The position numbers were made by a program, and so were the translations under genes. From a virus, in the IMG/VR virus record IMGVR_UViG_3300025000_001768, positions 1-36,589 of that record: a stretch of DNA of 36,589 bases; one strand, given 5' to 3'. The notes under the pieces are model-generated. The model did not search any database. It was not told the DNA's origin and worked only from the letters and a program-made list of their open reading frames with translations. Shown in pieces: positions 23,375 through 30,340 of the stretch (position 1 is the first letter of the stretch; each line of letters opens with the position of its first letter).

Positions 23375-23965
23375 TTATTTTAATCCAAACTGAGCTTTAT
23401 TTTGTAACTGTCCATCTTGAAACATGAAGTTTGCATTGGCTCCCAAGCTACCTTTGCCTTTATAGGAATACATGACAGTATAAAACTGATCGCCTGGGTT
23501 TCCTGATTCGGATAGTATTTCTCCTTCGCCGCCAATAATATATTTCACCTCTTCGTATGACATGCCACCTCTAATTTGATCAAATTCTGCTTTAGTTATT
23601 TTATTGTCATTATTAGTAGTCATTTTCTGTGCCGGTGCGATAGGTACTTCATTTTGTATGTTACTTGTTGCAGGAGCATTATTATTTGATTCGGACATAT
23701 CAGCAGAATCCTGCTTACTTTCATCTTGCTGTATTTTAGGTTCCGGATCATTTACTAATTGCTGCTGAGAAGTGCTTGTTTGTTGGTTTTCTGACTTGGT
23801 TGTATGCTGAGCATTTACAGCTCCAACCATTGAAACTACAAAAGCGACTCCAGCACCGGCAAGCCATTTTTTCCATGTGCCTGTACGTCTTATAGCCACA
23901 ACTACCATGCCTATAAGGGCAACTATTGTAGTCAGTAGGCCAATAATTCCAATGGCATCCCACAT
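23375..23965 (-). CDS. Membrane-anchored DUF3862-like protein
   Basis: A 196-residue protein with two N-terminal hydrophobic segments (IGIIGLLTTIVALIGMVVVA and WLAGAGVAFVVSMVGAVNA), a low-complexity Q/S/N/E linker (residues 55-120), and a C-terminal compact domain (ITKAEFDQIRGGMSYEEVKYIIGGEGE...QFYTVMYSYKG...ANFMFQDGQL) of the small SmpA/BLIP-like fold seen in DUF3862. Start ATG behind CGGAGGG. As an extracellular domain on a lysogeny-linked membrane anchor it is a candidate for exclusion or envelope modification in lysogens. Confidence 0.7.
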   Translation of the reverse strand: MWDAIGIIGLLTTIVALIGMVVVAIRRTGTWKKWLAGAGVAFVVSMVGAVNAQHTTKSENQQTSTSQQQLVNDPEPKIQQDESKQDSADMSESNNNAPATSNIQNEVPIAPAQKMTTNNDNKITKAEFDQIRGGMSYEEVKYIIGGEGEILSESGNPGDQFYTVMYSYKGKGSLGANANFMFQDGQLQNKAQFGLK

Positions 23966-24039
23966 TTTTAATCCCTCCGTTAATATACCCTGCTCCCTTA
24001 GTCTAGCAAGGAGCTCAAGCTTGGTAATTTAATATTAGG

Positions 24040-25053
24040 TTATCTTCTCTTAACATATGATCTTACTTTGCTTAATGTTTTATTGATTTTACTGTAAGTT
24101 TTGTTGGTTTTATAGTCTATGTCAATATCTGTATTAGTAGCGCCAATATAGTTATTATTGTCAGTGGAAGTCGTGGTTGTAACATTATTTGGTTTTATAT
24201 TCAATTCTGTATCTAATACCATATCTTCTTCTAATCCTATGATATTTTTAACTTTATATTTAATTGCATTATCTTCAATAATCAGAGCTTTAAAATTCCA
24301 TGCATTACCTGCTTTTAGATAATAAGTACAGGCATAAGCATTTTCGATATGTTTATTTGAAGAATCAAATAAATCAAAGCTAATCAGGGCATAGCCATAT
24401 GATTTTTCTGCTGTGTTCTTTATAGTACCAACAATATAACGTTCGTCATTATCTAACTCGGCATTTAGACTTAGCAGTTTTAGGTACGATGACTGTTCAT
24501 CAAGTTCTGGTGATTTGTGATAAATAAACATACATGTCATAAAGAGAAAAATAAATATTACTATCAATCCAGATATCCTGGTTAAATATTTGGTATTGAT
24601 TTGAATATTTTTTATATTTTCTATGATTGGCCTAACTGAAAAGTTAGTATTCAAAGACCATTTTTTGCCTGTTATATCACTTTTTTTTTGAATATAATCG
24701 TAGTCTTCTTCTTGTGGTGGATTTTTCTTTTGTAGTTCCTTCTGACCAAAGTAGCTTAGTATGGATAAGACTAATGAAACAAAACTCCATACTTTCATAT
24801 CTGAAAAACTTGTAGTAACCCCAACAGTAAAAGCAAAGAATGCGGCAATTCCGAAAACAATAGTAGAAACAATAGGCTTTCCGATAGAAAAAGCTGCACC
24901 AATAATATATAGTAATGCAATAAAAATACCGACCGACCCACCCTGTGATAAATCTTCCTCGCCTAAAATAGAGCCGCCGACACCCACTGCACAAGACTGG
25001 AGGCCAATTATTAACATTAAACAAAGTGAAATTACCATAACTGCTATTCTCAT
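24040..25053 (-). CDS. Polytopic membrane protein with FxLYD-like domain
   Basis: A 337-residue leftward protein. The N-terminal 110 residues hold four hydrophobic stretches (beginning MVISLCLMLIIGL with a weak lipobox-like LQSC). A fifth segment (ISGLIVIFIFLFMTCMFIY, about 160-178) is followed by an FxLYD-like beta domain (RYIVGTIKNTAEKSYGYALISFDLFD, near residues 205-280) and an Asn/Thr-rich tail with a basic end. ATG behind AAAGGTGGTG. It is strikingly AT-rich compared with the structural genes, pointing to separate acquisition. Possibly superinfection exclusion. Confidence 0.65.
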   Translation of the reverse strand: MRIAVMVISLCLMLIIGLQSCAVGVGGSILGEEDLSQGGSVGIFIALLYIIGAAFSIGKPIVSTIVFGIAAFFAFTVGVTTSFSDMKVWSFVSLVLSILSYFGQKELQKKNPPQEEDYDYIQKKSDITGKKWSLNTNFSVRPIIENIKNIQINTKYLTRISGLIVIFIFLFMTCMFIYHKSPELDEQSSYLKLLSLNAELDNDERYIVGTIKNTAEKSYGYALISFDLFDSSNKHIENAYACTYYLKAGNAWNFKALIIEDNAIKYKVKNIIGLEEDMVLDTELNIKPNNVTTTTSTDNNNYIGATNTDIDIDYKTNKTYSKINKTLSKVRSYVKRR

Positions 25054-25165
25054 AAAAAATACACCACCTTTCTATACTATGATTAATACAACTAGTCCAA
25101 AATAATTTATTATATAAGTTAATATTTAGTGCTGAATTTGTCGAATTCCCCCTAAAATACAAAAT

Positions 25166-25180
25166 CACCCGTTTGGGTGT
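25166..25180 (-). terminator. Terminator after the ImmA-like gene
   Basis: On the minus strand CACCC-aaac-GGGTG followed by ATTTTGTATTTT; it ends the repressor transcript and would partly separate it from the membrane genes. Confidence 0.65.
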
Positions 25181-25181
25181 T

Positions 25182-25694
25182 CTATTCTCTGTCAATAAAG
25201 TCTGTCCATTTGTATTTGATGCCTTTATCCCTACCTCTCCTTCGCATATAACCTATCTTTAGCCTAACAATCCAAAGTTCAACGTCAAAATATTCTGCCA
25301 ATAATGGCAAAGTTCTTGCACCCTCCATCCTGGCCATAGGCATCTTATCGTCTGGCATGAGTACACCGGTTGCCCAATTAAGGGCTTTACGTTCATCCTG
25401 GGCAACTATAACATCCATCAAGCTCCTGTCATGGTGGTCTACCTGCCAGTACCCGCGAGAGTGATATCTTATATGGCCTGGCCTGGGTGGATAAAGTATA
25501 TGACCTATCTCTTCAGCAAGTACACACTTACATTTCCTTGGGCAGTCATCAAGGGATAAATCGAGGGTAATGGTATTTTTTGAAGCATCGGCCATCCCTA
25601 AAAAAGAAGGGTTTATCAACTGAAGGTTTCTCCATACTACAATTATTGATAATTGTTCAGTTAGTAAAAATAGTTCATCAATTGTTGTTAACAT
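25182..25694 (-). CDS. ImmA/IrrE-type metallopeptidase-like protein
   Basis: A 170-residue ImmA-like protein, which in mobile elements cleaves or antagonises the adjacent repressor on induction. The active-site helix reads LAEEIGH (EEIGH at 61-65), a variant in which the first histidine of HExxH is replaced by glutamate; this variant recurs in phage members. A further zinc-ligand region is suggested by VAQDERKALNWATGVLMPD (the typical E..A..FA..LLMP block). It follows the repressor by 6 bp with AAGGA upstream. Confidence 0.82.
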   Translation of the reverse strand: MLTTIDELFLLTEQLSIIVVWRNLQLINPSFLGMADASKNTITLDLSLDDCPRKCKCVLAEEIGHILYPPRPGHIRYHSRGYWQVDHHDRSLMDVIVAQDERKALNWATGVLMPDDKMPMARMEGARTLPLLAEYFDVELWIVRLKIGYMRRRGRDKGIKYKWTDFIDRE

Positions 25695-25700
25695 AGCGCA

Positions 25701-26162
25701 TCATTCCTTGTCCTTCTTCTTTTCATCCTCAAAGATTCCGGTACCAGGTACACCATTACTATGTGCGGCCGGCTCTGCATCCTCTACCGGTTTTGGAACT
25801 CCAAAATGCTCGATAGCCATTGGCCAGGCCTTATGTAGCCACTCTTTAGAAAGTCCATACTTAACTTGCAAATTTTTAGCCACAACAATGGCTTCTCCCA
25901 AGTTTGGGGCTGATAGAATTATTGCATTATAGTCTGGTGGTTCTTGTTTTTTCGGGGGGCTTGGATCATTTACTCTGCCTAAAAGGTAATCGGTGGTCAC
26001 TCCGAAGTGGTCGGCAATTTTATTTAATGTTTCCTGATTGGGCTCCCTTTTACCCTTTTCATAATGTCCAATTGTTTGCTGTGTAACATTTAGAATTTTT
26101 CCTAGATCTGTCTGAGATAATCCTTGATTTTCTCTTAATTGTTTTAATATTAAATTAAACAT
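25701..26162 (-). CDS. CI-like repressor, XRE helix-turn-helix
   Basis: A 153-residue repressor: HTH at residues 3-57 (LILKQLRENQGLSQTDLGKILNVTQQTIGHYEKGKREPNQETLNKIADHFGVT), proline-rich linker PSPPKKQEPPD and a short C-terminal region, with no LexA-type peptidase domain. That agrees with ImmA-type induction. Start ATG 26162 is taken in preference to a TTG 39 bp upstream, since GGGGTGATTGGGG precedes it and it starts at the HTH. Divergent from the Cro-like gene across shared operators. Confidence 0.9.
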   Translation of the reverse strand: MFNLILKQLRENQGLSQTDLGKILNVTQQTIGHYEKGKREPNQETLNKIADHFGVTTDYLLGRVNDPSPPKKQEPPDYNAIILSAPNLGEAIVVAKNLQVKYGLSKEWLHKAWPMAIEHFGVPKPVEDAEPAAHSNGVPGTGIFEDEKKKDKE

Positions 26163-26187
26163 GCCCCAATCACCCCCATACACTATT

Positions 26188-26193
26188 ATTATA
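26188..26193 (-). promoter_or_regulatory. Repressor promoter -10 (PRM-like)
   Basis: TATAAT on the minus strand at 26193-26188 with only a weak -35 and a half operator (CAACA at 26196) beside it; a promoter likely dependent on repressor activation. Confidence 0.55.
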
Positions 26194-26222
26194 TACAACA
26201 AAATGTTTTATTAAAATAACTA

Positions 26223-26238
26223 CAACAAAAAGTTGTTG
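26223..26238. promoter_or_regulatory. Repressor/Cro operator 1
   Basis: CAACAAAAAGTTGTTG: inverted repeat CAACA-N6-TGTTG, overlapping the -35 box of the rightward promoter. Confidence 0.85.
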
Positions 26239-26264
26239 ACATACAACTGATTGTGGTATATATT
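26236..26264 (+). promoter_or_regulatory. Rightward early promoter (PR-like)
   Basis: TTGACA (26236-26241), 17-bp spacer, TATATT (26259-26264), between two operators; drives the Cro-like gene and the early region. Confidence 0.9.
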
Positions 26265-26269
26265 AATAA

Positions 26270-26285
26270 CAACAGAAAGTTGTTG
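26270..26285. promoter_or_regulatory. Repressor/Cro operator 2
   Basis: CAACAGAAAGTTGTTG, same inverted repeat with CAACA-N6-TGTTG, just downstream of the -10 box. Confidence 0.85.
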
Positions 26286-26298
26286 TGAGGTGGTAATA

Positions 26299-26553
26299 AT
26301 GAAAGTAGAAGTTAACATTAACAGTTTGTCTGAATTGCGAGACTTAAAAGGACTTACCCAGGGTGACGTGGCAAAGAAACTAGGCATGACACCGCAGGGA
26401 TACGGACTACTGGAACGCGGAGAGAGGGAGTTAAAAGCCAAAGTAATCCAAAAGTTATCATATATTTTTGATGTTCCAGTGGATAAAATTATTTTTTTGG
26501 CTCTCAATAACAACAGAAAGTTGTTAAACCCGACAGGTACAGAAGGTAGTTAA
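26299..26553 (+). CDS. Cro-like XRE regulator
   Basis: An 84-residue HTH protein (LSELRDLKGLTQGDVAKKLGMTPQGYGLLERGERELKAKVIQKLSYIFDVPVDKI). ATG 26299 chosen because GAGGTGG precedes it and the longer frame begins inside the operator. Divergent from the repressor, as expected of Cro. The third operator copy (26511-26526) lies within its 3' end and encodes NNRKLL. Confidence 0.88.
   Translation: MKVEVNINSLSELRDLKGLTQGDVAKKLGMTPQGYGLLERGERELKAKVIQKLSYIFDVPVDKIIFLALNNNRKLLNPTGTEGS
26511..26526. promoter_or_regulatory. Repressor/Cro operator 3, inside the cro coding end
   Basis: CAACAGAAAGTTGTTA differs from operator 2 only in its last base, 241 bp downstream, within coding sequence. Confidence 0.75.
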
Positions 26554-26768
26554 CGCTTCCTATCCCTGGGTAGTGGAACATTCCGAGGCTCATATATAAA
26601 CATAGCACAGTAGGAATACTCAGCACCGTCAGCTACAAAATGAGTAGCAGTAAAACTCTTTGGTCTATCTAGCCTGAACCATTCAGAGATAAGAAATTCA
26701 AGTTCTTTGTGGTCGTTGGAGGCCAGAAGCTTAACCTTATAGTGGGTTGGTGGTGTTCGGGTTGTCAT
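26550..26768 (-). CDS. Small hypothetical protein, leftward
   Basis: A 72-residue protein on the opposite strand between the Cro-like and excisionase-like genes, its end overlapping the Cro-like stop by 4 bp. Content: HYKVKLLASNDHKELEFLISEWF...SFTATHFVADGAEYSYCAMFIYEPR, looking like a small alpha/beta domain rather than a shadow. AGAAGGG stands about ten bases before the ATG. Family unknown; antisense overlap with cro could have regulatory effect. Confidence 0.5.
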   Translation of the reverse strand: MTTRTPPTHYKVKLLASNDHKELEFLISEWFRLDRPKSFTATHFVADGAEYSYCAMFIYEPRNVPLPRDRKR

Positions 26769-26824
26769 AATAAATCAATCCCTTCTTTTAATTACTAACT
26801 AACGAACGAAAGGAGCTGGCACAC

Positions 26825-27073
26825 ATGGCAGAACTAGCCTTATCCGCAAAAGAAGCGGCAGAGGCTTTAGGCGTGGATATTCAGTCCATATACCTCATGG
26901 TATACCGCAAAGAAATTCCCCACCGTCGCGTTGTTGGTAGAGGCAAAAAGGGCCAGGGAAAAATTTTGATTCCAAGGACTGCCTTGATTAAGTGGCTTGA
27001 AGGCGGCGAGGAACCACTACCCATGCCGCCTAATCCCAACAAACATCCCAGTCGAAAGGTGGTGAACAAATAA
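26825..27073 (+). CDS. Excisionase-like helix-turn-helix protein
   Basis: An 82-residue protein with a MerR/HTH_17 type winged helix: LSAKEAAEALGVDIQSIYLMVYRKEIPHRRVVGRGKKG...ILIPRTALIKWLE. Such proteins act as excisionases or early regulators. ATG behind AAAGGAGC. The basic loop GRGKKGQGK fits DNA contact. Confidence 0.82.
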   Translation: MAELALSAKEAAEALGVDIQSIYLMVYRKEIPHRRVVGRGKKGQGKILIPRTALIKWLEGGEEPLPMPPNPNKHPSRKVVNK

Positions 27074-27180
27074 TGGAAATAGTTAAAGGCATAATCCATA
27101 GCATTCGCCAGTACCGGCGACTCAGGAACTGGCAACGACGCTGGAATAAATACTTCCGGGCTGGTGGTGCTATTCGCTAA
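27073..27180 (+). CDS. Very small basic protein
   Basis: A 35-residue ORF whose ATG overlaps the last base of the previous stop codon, with GGTGGTG upstream. Sequence is strongly basic and helical (IIHSIRQYRRLRNWQRRWNK). Translational coupling supports it; function unknown. Confidence 0.45.
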   Translation: MEIVKGIIHSIRQYRRLRNWQRRWNKYFRAGGAIR

Positions 27181-27215
27181 GTTACATTCCCCTATATATA
27201 ATAACTTTCCATAAT

Positions 27216-27243
27216 TGTGCAATATAAGATGGCATAATGCACA
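27216..27243. promoter_or_regulatory. Inverted repeat before the second XRE gene
   Basis: TGTGCA (27216-27221) and TGCACA (27238-27243) flank 16 bp containing CATAAT; a possible operator for the regulator that follows. Confidence 0.4.
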
Positions 27244-27269
27244 CTTCGTATTGAAGGGGGGTGTAAAAA

Positions 27270-27791
27270 ATGATTGGAAATGCACTTAGGGAGTCCAGGG
27301 CTATGTATGGGCTAACCCAGAAGGAGCTGGGGGAGAAGTTCTACTTATCCGGCAGCATGATTAACGAGGTGGAGCATAATCGAAAAAAGCTACCAAAGGA
27401 TCAAAGGCCAAAGGTAGCCCGTGAGATGAATGACGGCGCCCTATACCTGGCTATAGGCCGGGAGGCAACCGGTGGTCCGATGGTTTCTCCGTACCTGAAC
27501 AATGTAGATAATCATCGTTTGGTCGCTGTCCTAAAATTTCAGGAGGAAGTTGTTGAGGCGCTGGATGCACTAAAGGATATTTTGCCTATATTGCTCCGGG
27601 CAACCGGGCCTGAAGTCCTTAGGTCGGGCGAAAAAGGGGAGCTGGAAGAGGCTATGCTTGAAATGATCGAATCCGTCACAGCTGCCCAAAACACACTGGC
27701 AAGAATGGCGAAAGTCTATGGCATCAGCCTGGCTGACCTTTGGGACAAACATGAGGCAGAACTTGTCCAAAAGGGATACCTGGTGAAATAG
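27270..27791 (+). CDS. XRE-family regulator, early region
   Basis: A 173-residue protein: HTH at residues 1-40 (ALRESRAMYGLTQKELGEKFYLSGSMINEVEHNRKKLP), then a helical region with a long C-terminal helical pair (EEVVEALDALKDILPILLRAT, EEAMLEMIESVTAAQNTLARMAK). ATG after GGGGGGTG. Probably regulates early genes. Confidence 0.8.
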   Translation: MIGNALRESRAMYGLTQKELGEKFYLSGSMINEVEHNRKKLPKDQRPKVAREMNDGALYLAIGREATGGPMVSPYLNNVDNHRLVAVLKFQEEVVEALDALKDILPILLRATGPEVLRSGEKGELEEAMLEMIESVTAAQNTLARMAKVYGISLADLWDKHEAELVQKGYLVK

Positions 27792-27806
27792 TGAGGTGAA
27801 GGCTAG

Positions 27807-28208
27807 TTGACCAGATGCAACATGATGGCGCGGGTTTATAAGTTTCCCACACAGACCGACCGCAACAATATAAAGGGCTTGATTCGCCTATATGCAACCG
27901 GCATCATAACCCGGCAGTGCATGATGACTCAAATAGAAGGTATCCTGGTGGCAAGACGTGTGTCCAAGCTGCATATTGACAGCTTTGTAGTACGCAGGGC
28001 GAAGCCAGTAGTGACGCCAAAAGGGATATTTCCGGTGGTAATCATTGAGGCCAGTAAAGATGTATTTGACAGTTGCCCGGCCTGCGGGTGTGAGTACGGT
28101 AAATATATAGCCGGCGAGGCTCCAGTGGTGACATTTTGGTGTGACGAGTGCGGGTGCATCTATCAGGGATGTGTAAATGACAAGGAGATTGTCCGGGGCG
28201 ACATATAG
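27807..28208 (+). CDS. Zinc-ribbon hypothetical protein
   Basis: A 133-residue protein from TTG 27807 (GAGGTGAAGG upstream). A helical N-terminus resembles a small DNA-binding region (IKGLIRLYATGIITRQCMMTQIEGILVARRV) and the C-terminus has a four-cysteine ribbon, CPACGCEYG...FWCDECGCIY. Role unknown, probably nucleic acid binding. Confidence 0.65.
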   Translation: MTRCNMMARVYKFPTQTDRNNIKGLIRLYATGIITRQCMMTQIEGILVARRVSKLHIDSFVVRRAKPVVTPKGIFPVVIIEASKDVFDSCPACGCEYGKYIAGEAPVVTFWCDECGCIYQGCVNDKEIVRGDI

Positions 28209-28227
28209 CGTAGGAAGGAGTGGGATA

Positions 28228-28524
28228 ATGCCAAAAATCGGCCAAAGGATCGAGGAATTGCGGGAGGCTTTTGCGAGGGAATATGGCCTTGATGTGAAGA
28301 TCAACGTCAGCGCCTATTATACCACTAATGACGTTAAACCTGTAGAGGCTCAAGCTATTTTAAGGAGTCTATTTAGGGGCCATGGCGTTACTGGTAACAT
28401 AAGAATTTACAAAAACAGAAGCAGTCACGACGGCAGGAAGTTTGGGTGGGCTGAAATAGATAATGATTGCTCGAACATAGCTATTTTTTCTAGGCCTAAG
28501 GAAGGCGGGAATAGGAATGAGTGA
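28228..28524 (+). CDS. Hypothetical protein
   Basis: A 98-residue protein; ATG 28228 preferred because GGAAGGAG precedes it and the longer frame reads through the previous gene. IGQRIEELREAFAREYGLDVKINVSAYYTT begins an alpha-beta pattern; FGWAEIDNDCSNIAIFSRPK ends it. No family recognised. Confidence 0.65.
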   Translation: MPKIGQRIEELREAFAREYGLDVKINVSAYYTTNDVKPVEAQAILRSLFRGHGVTGNIRIYKNRSSHDGRKFGWAEIDNDCSNIAIFSRPKEGGNRNE

Positions 28525-28798
28525 TGCGGCAGTAAGTGCAGTTTTTGCACTAGCTGGGTTTAATAAAACCCTTCGTAATGTGGGCGATGTACCAAAGAAG
28601 CAAGGTAAACCGAGGGCCGTAAAGGTGAGGATTAAGATTTGCGACGTTTTAACCGGCTACAAGCTGGCTGCTCTTTACCGCAGCAAGATGTATTTCCTGG
28701 AAGAGCTTTACGGTTCATACCAGGAGGCGGATGCTGCAGCGGTTAGAGTTAGGCGAGAGGCCAGATCGGGGAAGCTAAAAGAGCTTCTGGAGGTGTGA
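28517..28798 (+). CDS. Hypothetical protein
   Basis: A 93-residue basic protein overlapping its neighbour by 8 bp. Contains KVRIKICDVLTGYKLAALYRSKMYFLEELYGSYQEADAAAVRVRREARSGKLKELLE, which fits a small AP2-like or integrase-arm-like beta-beta-beta-alpha domain, but I do not assign it. Confidence 0.6.
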   Translation: MSDAAVSAVFALAGFNKTLRNVGDVPKKQGKPRAVKVRIKICDVLTGYKLAALYRSKMYFLEELYGSYQEADAAAVRVRREARSGKLKELLEV

Positions 28799-28802
28799 AG
28801 TG

Positions 28803-28958
28803 ATGCCAGAAAAAACAGATCTAGAAGTTTGCGAGAAGTGCAAGGAACCTTACCCGGCAGATTACATGGATGGCAGGTATTGCTGCTACTGTAAGGCTTA
28901 TCTTGATTATATGGATCAGGCGTGGGATGAGACTCTAAGAGACTTACAGCACGCATAA
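28803..28958 (+). CDS. Small zinc-ribbon protein
   Basis: A 51-residue protein with two cysteine pairs (VCEKCKEPYP and YCCYCKAY), an acidic C-terminal helix and its ATG four bases after the previous stop, in the same phage early operon. Likely a zinc knuckle. Confidence 0.65.
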   Translation: MPEKTDLEVCEKCKEPYPADYMDGRYCCYCKAYLDYMDQAWDETLRDLQHA

Positions 28959-28980
28959 AAAATGAGTGTAGGTGTTTTAT

Positions 28981-29523
28981 ATGAAAAATCACTACAGAAT
29001 TATGGGCGATATAACAGTGATTTATTTGAAACGCAGAAATGGCAGTGCTGTACAGTGCCTAATCGAAACAAAGGATTTGGAAATAGTGCAGTCTATACCT
29101 GGTAGTTGGTGTATTGGTAAAAAAAGTTACACTGCTTATGGCATTGCCAGAACATTCGTATTGCTGGAGGATGGGAAAAAGAAACAAATAATAATGCATC
29201 GTCTTGTAATGAATGATCCAATAGGTCTACAGGTAGATCATATCAATCATAATACGCTTGATAACAGACGTTCTAACTTGCGCATTGTTACTGGTTCTGA
29301 AAATTCTCAAAATAGAAAAGGCGTTAATGATAAAAGCAAGAGTGGTATACGAAATGTTAAATGGGTAGGTAAATTAAACAAATGGGAGGTTAGGTTAAGG
29401 GTTAATAAGAAAAATATTTGGATTGGTAGTTATGATACTAAGCGCGAAGCAGCTATATTTGCTTCTAAAGCAAGAGAAAAATTAATGCCTTTTTCTAAGG
29501 ATGCTGCTTTAGTAAAAAAATAA
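28981..29523 (+). CDS. HNH homing-type endonuclease with AP2 domain
   Basis: A 180-residue free-standing endonuclease. The HNH core is visible: MHRLVM, then LQVDHINHNTLDNRRSNLRIVT, followed by SENSQNRKG and an AP2-type DNA-binding domain (SGIRNVKWVGKLNKWEVRLRVNKKNIWIGSYDTKREAAIFASKARE). It is AT-rich against its neighbours, as expected for a mobile gene. ATG 28981 with TAGGTG upstream. Confidence 0.9.
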   Translation: MKNHYRIMGDITVIYLKRRNGSAVQCLIETKDLEIVQSIPGSWCIGKKSYTAYGIARTFVLLEDGKKKQIIMHRLVMNDPIGLQVDHINHNTLDNRRSNLRIVTGSENSQNRKGVNDKSKSGIRNVKWVGKLNKWEVRLRVNKKNIWIGSYDTKREAAIFASKAREKLMPFSKDAALVKK

Positions 29524-29524
29524 A

Positions 29525-29541
29525 CCGTTTTAAAAAAACGG
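29525..29541 (+). other. Hairpin after the HNH gene
   Basis: CCGTTTT pairs with AAAACGG around three bases. The plus side has no T run, while the minus side has one, so it is a weak boundary element. Confidence 0.35.
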
Positions 29542-29600
29542 CTTGAAAAATGGATAGTTCAGTTTACCATGCCGGGGCGTGGTGGTCAAGGGGGTAACTG

Positions 29601-29825
29601 ATGAACAGTGTACAGGATGTAATTGAGACATTAAAACAGGCCAGGGACAAGGTGGAGAAAATTCTGCACTTCATCGAGATTAATTTCCAAGGATTTGGAG
29701 ACATAATCTCGGTGCAGGTTTTGTCCATGCGGGATCTGGAGCAGATACCTGGTGAGGTTTTGGTTAAGCAAGACGGGACTGTATATAAAATCCTGAATGA
29801 TGTGGAGTTTACGTTGGTCAACTAA
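29601..29825 (+). CDS. Hypothetical protein
   Basis: A 74-residue protein: helix VQDVIETLKQARDKVEKILHFIE, then VQVLSMRDLEQIPGEVLVKQDGTVYKILNDVEFTLV. GGGGG precedes the ATG. No family recognised. It stands immediately before the structured RNA region. Confidence 0.6.
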   Translation: MNSVQDVIETLKQARDKVEKILHFIEINFQGFGDIISVQVLSMRDLEQIPGEVLVKQDGTVYKILNDVEFTLVN

Positions 29826-29835
29826 TAAATTATTA

Positions 29836-30038
29836 TGCAGAGCGGCGGTGTGGTAGCGTGGGCAGCGACACACAACCCGAAAGCGGAAGGGTCCCACGGG
29901 TAACCTGGTGATGATGGTCACCCAAGAGTGCCAAACTACTAGCCTTTTGGTGAGTAGGTCCAGAGATGTGACACCACTGGCCGGTTAAGTGGACACAGGA
30001 ATAAAAACGCAGTCAGTGCGATGCTGGCCTGCTCTGCA
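29836..30038 (+). ncRNA. Highly structured ~200-nt RNA, unassigned class
   Basis: A gene-free stretch with a dense set of complementary arms. TGCAGAGC (29836-29843) pairs perfectly with GCTCTGCA (30031-30038) and encloses the rest. Inside are GTGTG...CACAC and an overlapping GTGGG...CCCAC (crossing, so a pseudoknot or switch), ACCC...GGGT, GGGTAACC...GGTCACCC (one mismatch), CTACT-a-GCC-TTTT-GGT-g-AGTAG, and TGTG-aca-CCACT...AGTGG-a-CACA. No usable ORF crosses it. It lies between early genes and has no terminator-like T run, so it is part of the mRNA, or processed from it. I cannot match it to a family from memory. Confidence 0.6.
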
Positions 30039-30064
30039 AAAATCTTTATATAAGGGTTGATGTT

Positions 30065-30340
30065 ATGAAGCTAAATTTTATAGTTATAGCGCGTAAAGCA
30101 ATAGAAGTTAATTGCGGAGGTCTGGGCAAGGGAAATAATTGTTTATGGCAATATGTAGTACATTCGGGAAAAAGATATTGTCCGCATAATTACCCTCATT
30201 GCTGCATTGTTTGTCCTGATCATCAAAAATGTGTTATAGGATCATTTTCATATGGATGCGCTACCGCAGATATTGCCTTATGCGCACACGCTAAAACAAG
30301 GAGTTATTACAGAGGGAGGAATAATTTTGAGCGATTTTGA
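30065..30340 (+). CDS. Cysteine-rich small protein
   Basis: A 91-residue frame with many cysteines (CGG, NNC, YCPHNYPHCC, CPDHQKC, YGC, LC), compatible with a zinc-binding protein. It starts at ATG 30065 with weak AAGGG upstream and overlaps the next start. Cysteine/histidine density supports coding, but the end (RSYYRGRNNFERF) may be arbitrary. Confidence 0.5.
   Translation: MKLNFIVIARKAIEVNCGGLGKGNNCLWQYVVHSGKRYCPHNYPHCCIVCPDHQKCVIGSFSYGCATADIALCAHAKTRSYYRGRNNFERF

Noticed and set aside
24677-25195. 172-residue leftward reading frame rich in Cys, Tyr and Arg
   Set aside because: It overlaps the FxLYD-like membrane gene in another frame; its odd composition is that of a shadow of AT-rich hydrophobic coding, and it has no ribosome binding site.
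29836-30038. Omega RNA of an IscB/TnpB system, or a hammerhead ribozyme
   Set aside because: No IscB or TnpB protein is nearby (the HNH gene is a 180-residue AP2 type), and the hammerhead core CUGAUGA...GAAA is absent.
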